Shown here piece by piece: positions 32,895 through 43,930 of a stretch of DNA of 64,000 nt. The position numbers and the translations under genes are program-made. Origin of the DNA: Robbsia sp. KACC 23696 (GTDB taxonomy: Bacteria > Pseudomonadota > Gammaproteobacteria > Burkholderiales > Burkholderiaceae); the NCBI RefSeq assembly GCF_039852015.1, contig NZ_CP156626.1, positions 2,514,249 to 2,578,248 on the forward strand, read 5' to 3'. The notes beneath the pieces were generated by a model. It did not search any database, was not told the DNA's origin, and worked only from the letters and a program-made list of their open reading frames with translations. Each line of letters starts with the position of its first letter. Positions within the stretch are counted from its first letter, which is position 1.

Positions 32895-34445
32895 TCAGTG
32901 CTGTTGTAGGCGTCGATGCGCCAATACACCCGATACGGTCAGGAAAGACCCGAAGACAATGATTCTATCATTCTCCGTCACCCGGCTTGCGGCATCCTGA
33001 TAGGCCGATGCCGGGGAGGAGAACGTCCGCACCGAGCGCGCGTCGTCGGGCGTTGCTTTAACGCTACGACCGATGCCCATGCCCTGCGGCTTACCGACCG
33101 AAATACCGTGGGCTTCAGTCGGTTCCTCGGCGGACTTCTCCGCCTTGACGGCCGCCGTGCGCTCGCTTGCCGCACCGTGCCCGGTCTTGCCATCCGCATC
33201 GCCATCGTCGTCCAGGCCGACCTGCTCGCGCACGATCGCCGCCAGTGCCTCGGCGCTTGCCGCACGCGGGATCGGCAAGTCGGTCAGGCACCAATGATCG
33301 ACCTGGTCTTTCAATGTCGCGACGATCTTCGCGATGTCCTTGTCTTCCATCGCGCCGAAAACCGCATAGGTGTACGGGAAATAGCCCATGCTGCCCAGAT
33401 TCTGGGCCAGCACCGCCGCCGCATGCGGATTGTGCGCGACATCCAGGATCACGCTCGGCCGTCCGGGCAGAACCTGAAAGCGCCCGGGCAATTCGACATT
33501 GGCCAGCCCCATTCGCACGTCCTGCGCTGTCACCGGCAGGCGATCACGCAACACTTCCAGCGCGCCCAACGCCGCACAGGCGTTCAGCAATTGATTTGCA
33601 CCGCGCAAGGCCGGATACGCCAGCGCCCGATGGCTCACCGTGCGCCCACGATATGACCACTGCTGCCGATCCCCTTCGATCGTCTGCAGCCGGAAATCGC
33701 GGCCGACGAGCCAGAGGTCCGCGCCCAAGGATTCGCCGTAGCGGATCATGCTCTCGGGCGGCAAGGGATCGCCGACGATGGCCGGTCGGCCGGCGCGGAA
33801 AATCCCCGCCTTTTCCAGACCGATCGCCTCGCGCGTCGATCCGAGAAACTGCGTGTGATCGATGTCGACGCTGGTGATAACCGCCACGTCCGCATCGATG
33901 ATATTCGTGCCGTCGAGCCGGCCGCCCAGGCCGACTTCCAGAATCACCGCATCGAGCCCGCGCGAGGCGAATAGATGCAGGATGGCCAGCAAGGTGAATT
34001 CGAAATACGTCAGCGATACCGGTTCGCGCATTCCGGCACGCGCCCGTTCCACCGCCTGAAAATGCGGCACCAGCTCGGCGTCGCTGGCCTGTTCGCCATT
34101 GATGCGCGCGCGTTCGTTGAACGTCAGCAAATGTGGCGAGGTATGACAGCCGACCCGATAGCCGGCCGCCAGCAGCATGGCCTCCAGCATCGCGCACGTC
34201 GAGCCCTTGCCATTCGTTCCGCCGACGGTGATGACCGGACAGGCGAACTGCAGATCCATCGCGTCGCGGACCAGGCCGATACGCCGCAACCCCATATCGA
34301 TGCCGACCGGGTGCGCCGTTTCCAGCCAACTCAGCCAGGCGTCGAGCGTCGAAAAATCGCCGTGCGCGCCCGGGGGCGCCGTCACGGTCTGGCGATCGGC
34401 GTCATCGGACGAGGAAGGAAGCGGCGCTGTAGGATCGGACGTCAT
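32895..34445 (-). CDS. folC: bifunctional folylpolyglutamate synthase / dihydrofolate synthase
   Basis: FolC adds glutamate to dihydropteroate and to folates. The Mur-ligase-type P-loop is ITVGGTNGKGST; further motifs are HTSPHLLTFNERARING, LEVGLGGRLDGTN and VDIDHTQFLG. The C-terminal domain shows LDVAHNPHA and YAVFGAMEDKD. It has 516 residues, longer than the usual ~430. The excess is a ~25-residue polar N-terminus and an inserted Asp/Lys/Glu-rich segment near 410-470. It lies 61 bases downstream of accD, as in many gammaproteobacteria and betaproteobacteria. Confidence 0.95.
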   Translation of the reverse strand: MTSDPTAPLPSSSDDADRQTVTAPPGAHGDFSTLDAWLSWLETAHPVGIDMGLRRIGLVRDAMDLQFACPVITVGGTNGKGSTCAMLEAMLLAAGYRVGCHTSPHLLTFNERARINGEQASDAELVPHFQAVERARAGMREPVSLTYFEFTLLAILHLFASRGLDAVILEVGLGGRLDGTNIIDADVAVITSVDIDHTQFLGSTREAIGLEKAGIFRAGRPAIVGDPLPPESMIRYGESLGADLWLVGRDFRLQTIEGDRQQWSYRGRTVSHRALAYPALRGANQLLNACAALGALEVLRDRLPVTAQDVRMGLANVELPGRFQVLPGRPSVILDVAHNPHAAAVLAQNLGSMGYFPYTYAVFGAMEDKDIAKIVATLKDQVDHWCLTDLPIPRAASAEALAAIVREQVGLDDDGDADGKTGHGAASERTAAVKAEKSAEEPTEAHGISVGKPQGMGIGRSVKATPDDARSVRTFSSPASAYQDAASRVTENDRIIVFGSFLTVSGVLAHRRLQQH

Positions 34446-34506
34446 CGATGTGGGAAAGGGGGGCGCGCGCGGCCGCCCGAGGGCGACCGCTGGGGTGTCA
34501 GACGTA

Positions 34507-35391
34507 TCAGACCGGCGAGGTCAGGACCGGGTCCTGCATCGAGCGACCCAACAAGGCGATCAGACGCGCGATTTCGTCGCGCATCTTGCGGCGGTCGACG
34601 ATCATGTCGATAGCGCCCTTCTGCAGCAGGAACTCCGAGCGCTGGAAGCCTTCCGGCAGCTTCTCACGCACCGTTTGTTCGATCACGCGCGGACCGGCAA
34701 AACCGATCAGCGCCTTCGGTTCGGCGATCACCACGTCGCCGAGGAAGGCGAAGCTCGCGGACACGCCGCCCATCGTCGGATCGGTCAGTACCGAAATAAA
34801 GGGCAGCTTCTTTTCCGCCAACTGCGTCAACATCGCGGTCGTCTTGGCCATCTGCATCAACGACAGCAGGCTTTCCTGCATCCGCGCGCCGCCGGAGGCC
34901 GTCACGCAGATGAAAGGCGCGTTCTGGTCCAGCGCGTTCTGCGCGCCGCGGGCAAAGCGCTCGCCCACGACCGAACCCATCGAACCGCCCATGAAGGCGA
35001 ATTCGAATGCGGCGACGACCACCGGTTGCGTATGGATTGCACCGCCCATCACGACCATCGCATCGGTCTCGCCGGTGTCTTCCATCGCATCCTTGATGCG
35101 ATCCGGATACTTCTTGCTGTCCTTGAACTTCAGCGCATCAATCGGCACCACTTCACTGCCGATCTCATAACGGCCTTCCGCGTCCAACAGCGAATCGATC
35201 CGCGCACGGGCGCCGATCCGCATGTGATGGTTGCACTTCGGGCAGACGTACAGGTTCGCGTCCACGTCGTTGCGGTACAGCACCGCCTCGCAGGACGGGC
35301 ACTTGATCCACAGGCCTTCCGGGATACCCCGGCGTGCGGCACGATTCGATTGTTGAATCTTCGGGGGCAGCAGTTTGTCGAGCCAGCTCAT
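34507..35391 (-). CDS. accD: acetyl-CoA carboxylase carboxyltransferase subunit beta
   Basis: AccD forms the carboxyltransferase with AccA and makes malonyl-CoA. The 294-residue protein has the N-terminal C4 zinc finger (Cys31, Cys34, Cys50, Cys53; [12 protein letters not shown] and CPKCNHH) and the crotonase-like core with ASGGARMQE and [12 protein letters not shown]. Length and domain order are normal. A purine-rich GAGAGGAG lies just before the ATG. It is 20 bases downstream of trpA; the trp-accD-folC order is typical of Burkholderia. Confidence 0.97.
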   Translation of the reverse strand: MSWLDKLLPPKIQQSNRAARRGIPEGLWIKCPSCEAVLYRNDVDANLYVCPKCNHHMRIGARARIDSLLDAEGRYEIGSEVVPIDALKFKDSKKYPDRIKDAMEDTGETDAMVVMGGAIHTQPVVVAAFEFAFMGGSMGSVVGERFARGAQNALDQNAPFICVTASGGARMQESLLSLMQMAKTTAMLTQLAEKKLPFISVLTDPTMGGVSASFAFLGDVVIAEPKALIGFAGPRVIEQTVREKLPEGFQRSEFLLQKGAIDMIVDRRKMRDEIARLIALLGRSMQDPVLTSPV

Positions 35392-35411
35392 CAGGCGCTC
35401 CTCTCAATCTT

Positions 35412-36209
35412 TCAAGCGTCGATCGCGCGACGGATGTCGGCGATGAAGCGGGTCAGCTCGGCGACGGCGTCGGCCGGCGCGGCCTGCTCCAGCAGCTGGA
35501 CGATCCGGCTGCCGATCACGACCGCGTCCGAAACGTGCGCAACCGCGCGCGCCGTCTCGGCGTCGCGAATGCCAAAACCGACACCTACCGGCACCGGCAC
35601 CCGCTCGCGAATGGTCGGCATTCTACCTGCGATCGCGGCGACGTCCAGATTTCCGGCACCCGTGACGCCTTTCAACGACACGTAATAGATATAACCACTG
35701 GCGATCTTGCCCACCAATTCGATGCGCTCCGGCGTCGACGTCGGTGCCAGCAGGAAGATCGGATCGAGCCCGACTTCGCGTAGCGTCGCGGCGAATTCGG
35801 TGGCTTCCTCCGGGGTGTAATCCACCACCAGCACGCCGTCCACGCCGGCATCGGCCGCCGCGCGCGCGAACGTCGCCACGCCCATCCGTTCGATCGGATT
35901 GGCATAGCCCATCAACACCACCGGCGTTTCGGCATCGCGCTCACGAAACGCGCGCACATTATCGAGCACGTCGCGCAGCCGCACGCCCCGCGCCAACGCC
36001 CGTTCCGACGCGCGCTGGATCACCGGCCCATCGGCCATCGGGTCCGAGAACGGCACGCCGAGCTCGATCACGTCGGCACCGCCATCGGCCAGCGCATGCA
36101 TGAATTCGACAGTGCGCGCAGGGTCCGGATCGCCAGCCGTCATGAACGGGATCAACCCCTTGCGGCCGGCCGCGGCCAGCGCCGCGAAACGTTTTTCAAT
36201 ACGAGACAT
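35412..36209 (-). CDS. trpA: tryptophan synthase alpha chain
   Basis: TrpA cleaves indole-3-glycerol phosphate to indole, which is channelled to TrpB. The 265-residue TIM barrel contains catalytic Glu in [12 protein letters not shown] and Asp in the [10 protein letters not shown] strand, plus the phosphate-binding segments VTGAG and GFGIRD. The start at 36209 ([11 protein letters not shown]) fits the family; the frame runs on upstream without support. Its first 14 bases overlap the end of the DNA methyltransferase gene, so expression of the two is linked. Confidence 0.97.
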   Translation of the reverse strand: MSRIEKRFAALAAAGRKGLIPFMTAGDPDPARTVEFMHALADGGADVIELGVPFSDPMADGPVIQRASERALARGVRLRDVLDNVRAFRERDAETPVVLMGYANPIERMGVATFARAAADAGVDGVLVVDYTPEEATEFAATLREVGLDPIFLLAPTSTPERIELVGKIASGYIYYVSLKGVTGAGNLDVAAIAGRMPTIRERVPVPVGVGFGIRDAETARAVAHVSDAVVIGSRIVQLLEQAAPADAVAELTRFIADIRRAIDA

Positions 36210-37260
36210 GAATAGGATTCTCTTCGGAAGGGGTGTCCGGCGTCGTGCTCGCCGCGGCGGCGCCACCGTCATCGGTTTCGGTCATCAGGCCGTCGGTCGC
36301 GACCGGGTCGCCTTGCGCGGCCAGCACGCTCTGACGCATCGGCGTCAGCAGTGCGTCGCTGCCAGGCGCGAATTGCACCGCGCGCAGGGCATCCAGCCGC
36401 GCACGCGCAATATCGCAATATTCGGCATTGATCTCATAGCCGAGGAAATGGCGGCCCTGACGCGCGCAAGCGATCGCCGTGGTGCCGCTGCCCATGAAGG
36501 GATCCAGCACCGTGCCCCCCGGCGGGCAACTCGCGAGCACCATCCGCTCGATGATTTCCAGCGGCTTTTGCGTGGGATGCGCGACGCGTTCGGCGTGCTG
36601 CCGATGCAATCGGGACACCGACCAAACATCTTTCGGGTTATAGCCCATTTCGAGCCATTTGCTGCCCGCGAACAGCTTGCGGGTCCGCGCTTTCTTGGTG
36701 GCGGCATCGTAAGGGATGCGCACCGGGTCCAGGTCGAAGTAATACTGCTTGCCCCGGACGAATAGACCGATATTGTCGTGTACCGAGCTGAATCGTCGCG
36801 TCGTACCGCCCATGCTGGGCACCCGTCGGTCCCAGATGATCTCGTTCGCCATCGTCATCCGGCGCTTCAAGAAACTGAAGATCTCCGGCGCGAACTGCCA
36901 GCTGCAGAAGATGTACAGCGAGCCGGTGGGCTTCAGCAAGGGGATCGTGCGCTCGAGCCAATGCTCGGTCCATTCCAGGTGCGCATCCGCGTCGAGCTTG
37001 TCCGAATCGTTGCCGTAATCCTTGCCCAGACCATAGGGCGGATCAGCGATGACCAGGTCGATCGATTCGGGCGCGATATGGCCGAGCTCCGCGCAGTAAT
37101 CGAGGTTCTCGATCACGATCGACGGATTCGGCCGCACCGGCGTGGCCAGCGGCACCGACGACGTATCGTCGGACGCCGCCGAGGCGGCGTGACCGCGCAA
37201 GGCCGGTGCGGCGCCGGGCGCGTCCATGTCGGACGGCATCAGGAATGGCGATTTGCCCAC
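36196..37260 (-). CDS. orphan beta-class site-specific DNA methyltransferase
   Basis: This 354-residue SAM-dependent methyltransferase carries [10 protein letters not shown] (motif IV, 73-80), HPTQKP (228-233) and DPFMGSGTT (motif I, 253-261). Motif IV before motif I defines the beta class, which methylates adenine N6 or cytosine N4; DPPY favours adenine. No restriction enzyme gene is adjacent. The gene is embedded between trpB and trpA, a position conserved in Burkholderia, and starts with GTG overlapping the trpB stop (TAGTG). Two conserved orphan methyltransferases are known in B. cenocepacia (GTWWAC and CACAG sites); which specificity this one has cannot be read from sequence. Confidence 0.93.
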   Translation of the reverse strand: MGKSPFLMPSDMDAPGAAPALRGHAASAASDDTSSVPLATPVRPNPSIVIENLDYCAELGHIAPESIDLVIADPPYGLGKDYGNDSDKLDADAHLEWTEHWLERTIPLLKPTGSLYIFCSWQFAPEIFSFLKRRMTMANEIIWDRRVPSMGGTTRRFSSVHDNIGLFVRGKQYYFDLDPVRIPYDAATKKARTRKLFAGSKWLEMGYNPKDVWSVSRLHRQHAERVAHPTQKPLEIIERMVLASCPPGGTVLDPFMGSGTTAIACARQGRHFLGYEINAEYCDIARARLDALRAVQFAPGSDALLTPMRQSVLAAQGDPVATDGLMTETDDGGAAAASTTPDTPSEENPIHVSY

Positions 37261-38453
37261 TACAGGACCAGGCCCCCACGTTCGGCGACGGTATGCATGT
37301 CCTTATCGCCCCGGCCCGACAGATTGACCAGCAACAGCTTGTCCTTCGGCAAGGTCGGCGCGATCTTCACCGCATGGGCGATCGCATGGCTCGATTCGAG
37401 CGCCGGAATGATGCCCTCGATCCGGCAGCAATCGTGGAAGGCCTGCAGCGCCTCTTCATCGGTGATCGTCACGTATTGCGCGCGACCGAGATCGTTCAAC
37501 CAGGAATGCTCCGGACCGACGCCCGGATAGTCGAGCCCTGCCGAGACCGAGTGCGTCTCGATGATCTGACCGTCCTCGTCCTGCAGTAGATAGGTCCGGT
37601 TGCCGTGCAGCACGCCGGGCGTGCCACCGGTGATCGATGCCGAATGACGGCCTGTGTCCATGCCGTCGCCGGCCGCCTCGACACCGATCAATGCGACGTC
37701 GGCGTGATTGATATAGGGGTAGAAAATCCCCATCGCGTTCGAACCGCCGCCAACGCAGGCGATGACGCTGTCCGGCTGCCGTCCGGTCATCTCCGGCATC
37801 TGCACCTGGCACTCGTCGCCGATCACGCGCTGGAAGTCACGCACCATCATCGGATAGGGATGCGGGCCGGCCACCGTGCCGATGATGTAGAAGGTGTTTT
37901 CGATATTCGACACCCAGTCGCGCATGGCTTCGTTCAGCGCGTCCTTCAGCGTGCGGGAGCCCGACTCCACCGGCACGACCGTCGCGCCGAGCAGCTTCAT
38001 CCGGTACACATTGGCGGCCTGCCGACGCACGTCTTCCGCGCCCATATAGACCACGCACTCCATGCCGAAACGCGCGGCGATCGTCGCCGTCGCCACGCCG
38101 TGCTGCCCGGCGCCAGTCTCGGCGATCACGCGCGGCTTGCCCATCCGGCGCGCCAGCAGCGCCTGACCGATCACATTGTTGATCTTGTGCGCGCCGGTGT
38201 GATTCAGGTCCTCGCGCTTGAAAAACAATTGCGCGCCGCCCAGCTCGCGGCTCCAGCGTTGTGCGTGATAGATCGGCGACGGACGACCGACGTAGTGCTT
38301 CAGTTCATAGGCGTATTCCGCGAGAAAAGCGGGGTCCTGGCGATATTTGTCGTACTGCTGCACCAGCTCATCGAGGGCGTGAACCAGCGTCTCGGCAACG
38401 AAGGTGCCGCCGTATTGGCCGAAATGGCCTTGCGCATCGGGGAAATCGTACAT
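37260..38453 (-). CDS. trpB: tryptophan synthase beta chain
   Basis: TrpB condenses indole with serine using PLP. The 397-residue protein contains the PLP lysine motif (HTGAHKINN), the glycine-rich phosphate loop [10 protein letters not shown] and the C-terminal SGRGDKD. The start at 38453 ([16 protein letters not shown]) is the family start, with AGGA seven bases upstream. The gene overlaps the methyltransferase by one base. A 283-base gap separates it from trpF. Confidence 0.98.
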   Translation of the reverse strand: MYDFPDAQGHFGQYGGTFVAETLVHALDELVQQYDKYRQDPAFLAEYAYELKHYVGRPSPIYHAQRWSRELGGAQLFFKREDLNHTGAHKINNVIGQALLARRMGKPRVIAETGAGQHGVATATIAARFGMECVVYMGAEDVRRQAANVYRMKLLGATVVPVESGSRTLKDALNEAMRDWVSNIENTFYIIGTVAGPHPYPMMVRDFQRVIGDECQVQMPEMTGRQPDSVIACVGGGSNAMGIFYPYINHADVALIGVEAAGDGMDTGRHSASITGGTPGVLHGNRTYLLQDEDGQIIETHSVSAGLDYPGVGPEHSWLNDLGRAQYVTITDEEALQAFHDCCRIEGIIPALESSHAIAHAVKIAPTLPKDKLLLVNLSGRGDKDMHTVAERGGLVL

Positions 38454-38736
38454 GATGGATCCTGTGTGAAACGCCACGAGCGAGCGTGGTCGAAAAAGGG
38501 GATGACACGGTAGCCGTGCAAGCGCCGTCATGGCGCGCACTGCCCCGGATCACCGACGCTTAGCGCGCCCGACCCACCATTCGAAGCGTCCGGAAGCCCG
38601 TGTTCGCTGGAGTTTCATCAGGGTTCGACAAGAAAAAAGCATTTATCCCACGGACATCGTCGATGCCGCCGGGATAGCAAAGTCGTATTCTAGCAAATTC
38701 GCCGCCGTCGGCCGCCTCCTTGGCGACCGGTATGTA

Positions 38737-39483
38737 TCACGGTGCCGCCAACGCGGCATCGGCCTGACGAACGGCATCGATGAAGGCCTGCATCCGCACG
38801 AGGTCTTTCACGCCCTTCGCGCCGCCTTCGCTGGCCGGCCGCTCCGTGCCGCTGGAGACATCCACGGCGAAGGGTCGCACCCGCTGCACGGCCGCCGCCA
38901 CGTTCCCGGCGTGCAAGCCACCGCCGAGAATGGCGCGCTGCCCCATCGTCGCCGGGATCACCGACCAGTCGAAGACATGACCGCCGCCGCCGAATCCGTC
39001 GACGAGGGCATCGAGCACCACGCCCCGCGCGCCAACGGCCGCATAGGCCGACGCGAGCGCGTCGATCGATGCCGACGTCATCGTCGGCGCGATGCGCAAT
39101 GCGCGAATCCAAGGGCGCCCCGCGGCCTGCGCCAGACGGGCACAGATCTCAGGCGTCTCATCCCCATGGAACTGCAACATCGCGATCCCGGCTTCCTGAA
39201 CGGCACGGACGACGGTCTGCTCGTCGGCATTGACGAACAGACCGACAGCGGTCACGAAAGGCGGCACGCGTCGGACCAAGTCCGCGGCCCGTGACATGCT
39301 GACCGCGCGCGCGGCTTTTTCGTAGAAAACCATGCCGATCGCGTCGACACCCAGCGCGACGGCGGCATCGACATCCTGTTCGCGCGTCATCCCACAAAAC
39401 TTGATGCGCGTGCGCACGCGCGCCGGGACGATCGGGTCCGCGAGCCGTTGCGCGGGCGTTGCGTCGGTGTTCAATCCTGCCAT
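38737..39483 (-). CDS. trpF: phosphoribosylanthranilate isomerase
   Basis: TrpF isomerises N-(5'-phosphoribosyl)anthranilate to CdRP. Catalytic Cys and Asp are visible in [11 protein letters not shown] and [23 protein letters not shown] and VDVSSGTE complete the barrel. Of two in-frame ATGs, the one at 39483 has AGGAGG (39490-39495) at 6-nt spacing, whereas the one at 39489 would touch it, so 39483 is chosen (248 residues). It overlaps the truA stop by 13 bases. About 20 extra polar residues precede the family start. Confidence 0.96.
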   Translation of the reverse strand: MAGLNTDATPAQRLADPIVPARVRTRIKFCGMTREQDVDAAVALGVDAIGMVFYEKAARAVSMSRAADLVRRVPPFVTAVGLFVNADEQTVVRAVQEAGIAMLQFHGDETPEICARLAQAAGRPWIRALRIAPTMTSASIDALASAYAAVGARGVVLDALVDGFGGGGHVFDWSVIPATMGQRAILGGGLHAGNVAAAVQRVRPFAVDVSSGTERPASEGGAKGVKDLVRMQAFIDAVRQADAALAAP

Positions 39484-40388
39484 TGCCATCCTCCTGGCCG
39501 CGCGACCACATTCGGAGGCGGCATATCGAACTCCGCGGGATAACCGACGCGCGTCAGATACAAGCCGTCCGGCATGAAGGTCGGCGCCGCCAACTTTCGG
39601 TCGCGTGCGATCAACAGCGAATCGATCCATTCGGGCGGATACCGTCCGCGCCCGACCGCGATCAGGCTGCCCACCAGATTCCGCACCATATGATGCAGGA
39701 AGGCCGATGCGGTAAAGCGGAAGTGGATGAAGGCGCCGTTTTGCACGACATCGACCTGCTTCATCATCTTGATTGGCGATTTCGCCTGACATTCCGAGGA
39801 ACGGAACGACGAGAAGTCATGCTGGCCCAACAGCCGCGCCGCCGCATCCTGCATCGCGGCGATATCGAGCGGCGTATGCACCCACCCGACGCGGGCCGCC
39901 AGCAAGGTCGGCTTCACCGCATGCTGCAGAATCACATAGTCGTAACTGCGCTCGAACGCGGAGAATCGCGCGTTGAACGTGTCCGGCACCGGCTTCGCCC
40001 ATTGAATGGCGACACCGGGCGGCAGATGGGCATTGACGCCGCGCACCCAGGAAAAATCACTGCGTTTGGCGGCGGAATCGAAGTGGATCACCTGATTCAA
40101 TGCATGGACGCCGGTGTCGGTACGTCCCGCCGTAGTGACCTTGATGGCTTCCTGGGCAAACACCGATAACGCAGCTTCCACCGCGCCCTGCACCGTTGCC
40201 CGGTTCGGCTGACACTGCCAGCCGTGAAACCGCGAGCCGTCATATTCGACGCCCGCGGCAATGCGGATCGTCGGCGCGGTTGTAGTGGCCGCTATCGTCT
40301 CGGGCGTTATTGTGTCGGCCGCGTTCGGTTCAGGCGCGGTCGGTTCGAGAGCGCCGGTCTGCGAGGCGCGGGTCTCTGGCGCGGTCAT
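39471..40388 (-). CDS. truA: tRNA pseudouridine(38-40) synthase
   Basis: TruA makes pseudouridine at positions 38, 39 and 40 of the tRNA anticodon arm. The catalytic Asp lies in [28 protein letters not shown] and [11 protein letters not shown] are further signatures. It has 305 residues, including an N-terminal extension of about 40 residues rich in Thr, Ala, Pro and Glu before the conserved core. Its ATG overlaps the stop of the upstream uncharacterised gene (ATGA), suggesting translational coupling; that overlap also supports this start. Confidence 0.95.
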   Translation of the reverse strand: MTAPETRASQTGALEPTAPEPNAADTITPETIAATTTAPTIRIAAGVEYDGSRFHGWQCQPNRATVQGAVEAALSVFAQEAIKVTTAGRTDTGVHALNQVIHFDSAAKRSDFSWVRGVNAHLPPGVAIQWAKPVPDTFNARFSAFERSYDYVILQHAVKPTLLAARVGWVHTPLDIAAMQDAAARLLGQHDFSSFRSSECQAKSPIKMMKQVDVVQNGAFIHFRFTASAFLHHMVRNLVGSLIAVGRGRYPPEWIDSLLIARDRKLAAPTFMPDGLYLTRVGYPAEFDMPPPNVVARPGGWQWQD

Positions 40389-40927
40389 CGTGGACGATCC
40401 GGATGATCGGCGGGCAGCGCGTCGACGGCGTGCGTCGGCGCGATCGGCCGTGTTTGCTCGGGCGTGGGCGTCTCGGGCAACTCGCCGAGATTCAGGTCCA
40501 ATGCCAAGATATCGGCCGGCAGGCCGAGCGGCAGCGCGGCCCGTTTTGCAGGCGCTGGCGTCGACGCCAGCGTCGCATCGGCGGGCACGCGTTCGTCGTC
40601 GGACGCCGCGCCCTGCGCTTCCTTCGCGTCCGTCCGACTGACCGCCGGCACCGTGGCGGGCAGTGCCGCTGCGTTGTCAGGCAATGCCGGCGCGCCATCA
40701 GACACCGATGCGGCGGCGAGATTCGGCGTGTTCATCGCGCCGGCCTGCGCCGCGTCCTCGCGGCGCGGCGCACCGGACAAGCCTTCAGGCGTGTGCCGGT
40801 GTAGCGCAGCCGCCGTCATCAGCCGTTCGCTGACCAGGCGCTTGCGCGCCAGCTCCGCGGCCGACTCCTGCGAGCCGTCCGACTTCGTCCGGCCCGAACG
40901 CCCTTTCCACCAATTGAAGCGAACCAG
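40385..40927 (-). CDS. uncharacterised protein at the fimV position
   Basis: No family is recognised. The reading frame ends with an ATGA overlap into truA, so it is very probably translated. The best ribosome-binding site, GGAGG (40934-40938, inside the end of asd), is 6 bases upstream of a CTG codon at 40927. That start would give about 180 residues beginning (M)[17 protein letters not shown]. The next in-frame ATG is at 40819 (144 residues). The sequence is basic at first ([20 protein letters not shown]), then Ala/Pro/Asp-rich and disordered, ending in [16 protein letters not shown]. It has no LysM, TPR or membrane segment, although most Burkholderia carry fimV here. It may be a decayed or replaced fimV, or an unrelated small protein. 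Confidence 0.55.
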   Translation of the reverse strand: MVRFNWWKGRSGRTKSDGSQESAAELARKRLVSERLMTAAALHRHTPEGLSGAPRREDAAQAGAMNTPNLAAASVSDGAPALPDNAAALPATVPAVSRTDAKEAQGAASDDERVPADATLASTPAPAKRAALPLGLPADILALDLNLGELPETPTPEQTRPIAPTHAVDALPADHPDRPR

Positions 40928-40928
40928 A

Positions 40929-42050
40929 TCAGGCCTCCAGCAGGATACGCAACATCCGGCGCAGCGGCTCGGCAGCGCCCCACAGCAACTGGTCGCCCAC
41001 CGTAAAAGCCGACAGGTAGTCTTCACCCATCGACATCTTCTTCAAACGGCCCACCGGCACGCCGAGCGTCCCGGTCACGACGGCCGGCGACAGATCGCGC
41101 ATCGACGCTTCACGCGTATTCGGAACCACGCGCACCCAGTCGTTCGCCTGCGCCATCAAGCCTTCGATATCGGCCAACGGCACGTCCTTTTTCAGCTTGA
41201 TCGTCAATGCTTGCGAGTGACAGCGCATCGCGCCGATTCGCACGCACAGACCATCGACCGGGATGGATCCCGGCTGACCGGCGATCTTGCCCAGAATCTT
41301 ATTGGTCTCTGCCGGCCCCTTCCATTCTTCCTTCGACTGACCGTTACCCAGGTCCTTGTCGATCCACGGAATCAAGGAGCCTGCCAGCGGCACGCCGAAC
41401 TGTGCGATCGGCATCGCCGCGCCATTCATCGTCTCGGACACTTTACGGTCGATGTCGAGAATCGCGGACGCCGGATCGGCCAGCTCCGGCGCCACCGCGT
41501 GTTGCAGCGTTCCCATCTGCGACAGCAGCTCGCGCATATTCTGCGCGCCCGCGCCCGATGCGGCCTGGTAGGTCATCGCGCTGATCCATTCCACCAGATC
41601 GTGCTGGAACAGACCGCCGAGCGCCATCATCATCAGGCTGACCGTGCAATTGCCGCCGATGTAATCGCGGATGCCGTCGCGCAGCCCTTGATCGATGACC
41701 GAGCGATTGACCGGGTCCAGGATAATGATCGCGTCTTCCTTCATCCGCAACGTCGACGCGGCATCGATCCAATAGCCCGTCCAGCCCGCTGCACGCAGCT
41801 TCGGATAGACCTCGGTCGTGTAGTCGCCGCCCTGAGCGGTGATGATGATGTCGCACCGCTTCAGGTCGTCGATCGACGTCGCGTCTTTCAGGCGTGTCTC
41901 GTTTTTGGCGAACGTCGGCGCAGCGCCGCCCGCATTGCTGGTGCTGAAAAACACCGGTTCGATCAGCGCGAAGTCGCCTTCCGACTGCATCCGCTGCATC
42001 AGAACCGACCCCACCATACCCCGCCAGCCTACGAGACCTACCGTCTTCAT
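40929..42050 (-). CDS. asd: aspartate-semialdehyde dehydrogenase
   Basis: Asd reduces aspartyl phosphate to aspartate semialdehyde for lysine, threonine, methionine and diaminopimelate synthesis. The 373-residue protein begins [17 protein letters not shown] (NADP-binding), with the active-site Cys in [16 protein letters not shown] and the His in [16 protein letters not shown]. It is the proteobacterial long form. A GTG 12 bases upstream is a less likely start. It is 35 bases downstream of leuB. Confidence 0.97.
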   Translation of the reverse strand: MKTVGLVGWRGMVGSVLMQRMQSEGDFALIEPVFFSTSNAGGAAPTFAKNETRLKDATSIDDLKRCDIIITAQGGDYTTEVYPKLRAAGWTGYWIDAASTLRMKEDAIIILDPVNRSVIDQGLRDGIRDYIGGNCTVSLMMMALGGLFQHDLVEWISAMTYQAASGAGAQNMRELLSQMGTLQHAVAPELADPASAILDIDRKVSETMNGAAMPIAQFGVPLAGSLIPWIDKDLGNGQSKEEWKGPAETNKILGKIAGQPGSIPVDGLCVRIGAMRCHSQALTIKLKKDVPLADIEGLMAQANDWVRVVPNTREASMRDLSPAVVTGTLGVPVGRLKKMSMGEDYLSAFTVGDQLLWGAAEPLRRMLRILLEA

Positions 42051-42085
42051 CGCGTCACCCACTCGTCTCAGTATCGCCGCACGCC

Positions 42086-43159
42086 CTATGCGCGCAGCGC
42101 CTTCACCACCGCGTCACCCATCTGCGCGGTACCCACCTTCTCCGACCCGGCTTCCCAGATATCGGTTGTGCGCAGACCATCGCGCAACACTTGCTTCACG
42201 GCTGCTTCGATCCGGTCCGCCTGCTCGGCACGGCCCAGCGTATAGCGCAGCATCATGGCCGCCGACAGGATCGTCGCCAGCGGATTTGCCACGCCCTTGC
42301 CGGCGATATCCGGCGCCGAACCGTGCGAAGGCTCGTACAGACCCTTGTTCGCCTTGTCCAGCGAAGCCGACGGCAGCATGCCGATCGAGCCCGTCAGCAT
42401 CGACGCCTGATCCGACAGGATGTCGCCGAACATATTGCCGGTCACCACCACGTCGAATGCCTTCGGCGCACGCACCAATTGCATCGCGGCGTTGTCGACA
42501 TACATATGCGAGAGCGCGACATCGGCGTATTGCTTCGATATCTCGGTCATCACATCGCGCCACAGCTGCGACGTCTCGAGCACATTCGACTTGTCGACGC
42601 TGCACAGCTTCTTGCCACGCTTGGACGCGGCCTGGAATGCCACGTGCGCGATTCGCTCGATTTCCGGCACGCTGTAGCGCATCGTGTCGAAGCCTTCCTG
42701 CGCACCGGGGAACAAACCGTCCGTCGCTTCGCGGCGGCCACGCGGCTGCCCGAAGTAGATATCGCCATTCAGCTCGCGGATGATCAGGATATCCAGACCC
42801 GACACCACTTCCGGCTTCAGCGTCGATGCACCCGCCAACTCCGGATACAGGATCGCCGGACGGAAATTCGCGAACAGTTGCAGTTCCTTGCGCAGCCCCA
42901 GAATGGCTTGCTCCGGACGCAGCGGACGGTCGAGCGTGTCGTACTTCCAATCGCCCACCGCGCCGAACAGGATCGCGTCGGCGGCCTTCGCCAGCGCCAG
43001 CGTCGCCTCGGGCAGCGGATGCCCGCTGGCCTCATAACCGGCGCCGCCCACTGGTGCCGTTTCCAATTCGAAACGCTCGTCCAACGCGTTCAGGACCTTG
43101 GTCGCTTCCGCGACGATTTCCGGCCCAATGCCATCACCGGGCAATACCGCAATCTTCAT
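42086..43159 (-). CDS. leuB: 3-isopropylmalate dehydrogenase
   Basis: LeuB oxidatively decarboxylates 3-isopropylmalate, with NAD and a divalent metal. The 357-residue protein shows LPGDGIGPE, the substrate-binding segment RRELQL-like [12 protein letters not shown], the metal site [21 protein letters not shown] and [11 protein letters not shown]. Length and motifs are normal. A GAGAGA site lies upstream of the ATG at 43159. It is the third gene of leuC-leuD-leuB. Confidence 0.98.
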   Translation of the reverse strand: MKIAVLPGDGIGPEIVAEATKVLNALDERFELETAPVGGAGYEASGHPLPEATLALAKAADAILFGAVGDWKYDTLDRPLRPEQAILGLRKELQLFANFRPAILYPELAGASTLKPEVVSGLDILIIRELNGDIYFGQPRGRREATDGLFPGAQEGFDTMRYSVPEIERIAHVAFQAASKRGKKLCSVDKSNVLETSQLWRDVMTEISKQYADVALSHMYVDNAAMQLVRAPKAFDVVVTGNMFGDILSDQASMLTGSIGMLPSASLDKANKGLYEPSHGSAPDIAGKGVANPLATILSAAMMLRYTLGRAEQADRIEAAVKQVLRDGLRTTDIWEAGSEKVGTAQMGDAVVKALRA

Positions 43160-43256
43160 ATCTGTCTCTCTTCGAAAGGGTCCGCGCGCGGCACGGGCCG
43201 GCCGGGAAGCTCCTCACCGGGTCCGCGACATCCGTGCCGCGCGCACCACGCGCACC

Positions 43257-43907
43257 TTACAGGACGCGCTTGCCCAACCAGGGCTGGCGCAACAGGCGCT
43301 CCGCCTCGAACTTCCGAATCGTGTCGGCGTGTTGCAGCGTCAGTCCGATATCGTCGAAGCCGTTCAGCATGCAATAGCGGCGGAACGACGAAATCTCGAA
43401 CGGATAGCTGACGCTGCCGTCTTCGGTCCGCACGACCTGCGCTTCCAGGTCGATCACCAGCTTGAAACCGACGAACGCCAGCGTGTCCTGAAATAGCCGA
43501 TCCACTTGCTGTTCCGTCAAGACGATCGGCAGCAGACCGTTCTTAAACGAATTGTTGAAGAAGATATCGGCAAAACTCGGCGCGATCACCGCCCGAAAAC
43601 CGAACTGCGTCAGTGCCCAGGGCGCGTGTTCGCGCGAGCTGCCGCACCCGAAGTTTTCACGCGCCAATAGCACCGTGGCGCCCGTGTACCGCGCCTGGTT
43701 CAGCGAGAAATCCGGATTCAAGGGCCGCGTTGAACAATCCTGACCCGGCTCGCCATGATCCAGATAACGCCACTCGTCGAATAGGTTCTGGCCGAAGCCG
43801 GTGCGCTTGATCGACTTCAAGAATTGCTTCGGGATGATCGCGTCGGTATCGACGTTCGCGCGATCCATCGGTGCGACCAAACCGTGATGGACGGTAAATT
43901 TTTCCAT
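43257..43907 (-). CDS. leuD: 3-isopropylmalate dehydratase small subunit
   Basis: LeuD is the swivelling domain that completes the isopropylmalate isomerase active site with LeuC. The 216-residue protein shows [29 protein letters not shown] and [12 protein letters not shown], all standard. It follows leuC after 23 bases. The small entericidin-like gene that some Burkholderia carry between leuC and leuD is absent. Confidence 0.97.
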   Translation of the reverse strand: MEKFTVHHGLVAPMDRANVDTDAIIPKQFLKSIKRTGFGQNLFDEWRYLDHGEPGQDCSTRPLNPDFSLNQARYTGATVLLARENFGCGSSREHAPWALTQFGFRAVIAPSFADIFFNNSFKNGLLPIVLTEQQVDRLFQDTLAFVGFKLVIDLEAQVVRTEDGSVSYPFEISSFRRYCMLNGFDDIGLTLQHADTIRKFEAERLLRQPWLGKRVL

Positions 43908-43930
43908 GAGTATTCGCTCCCGCTGATCCT

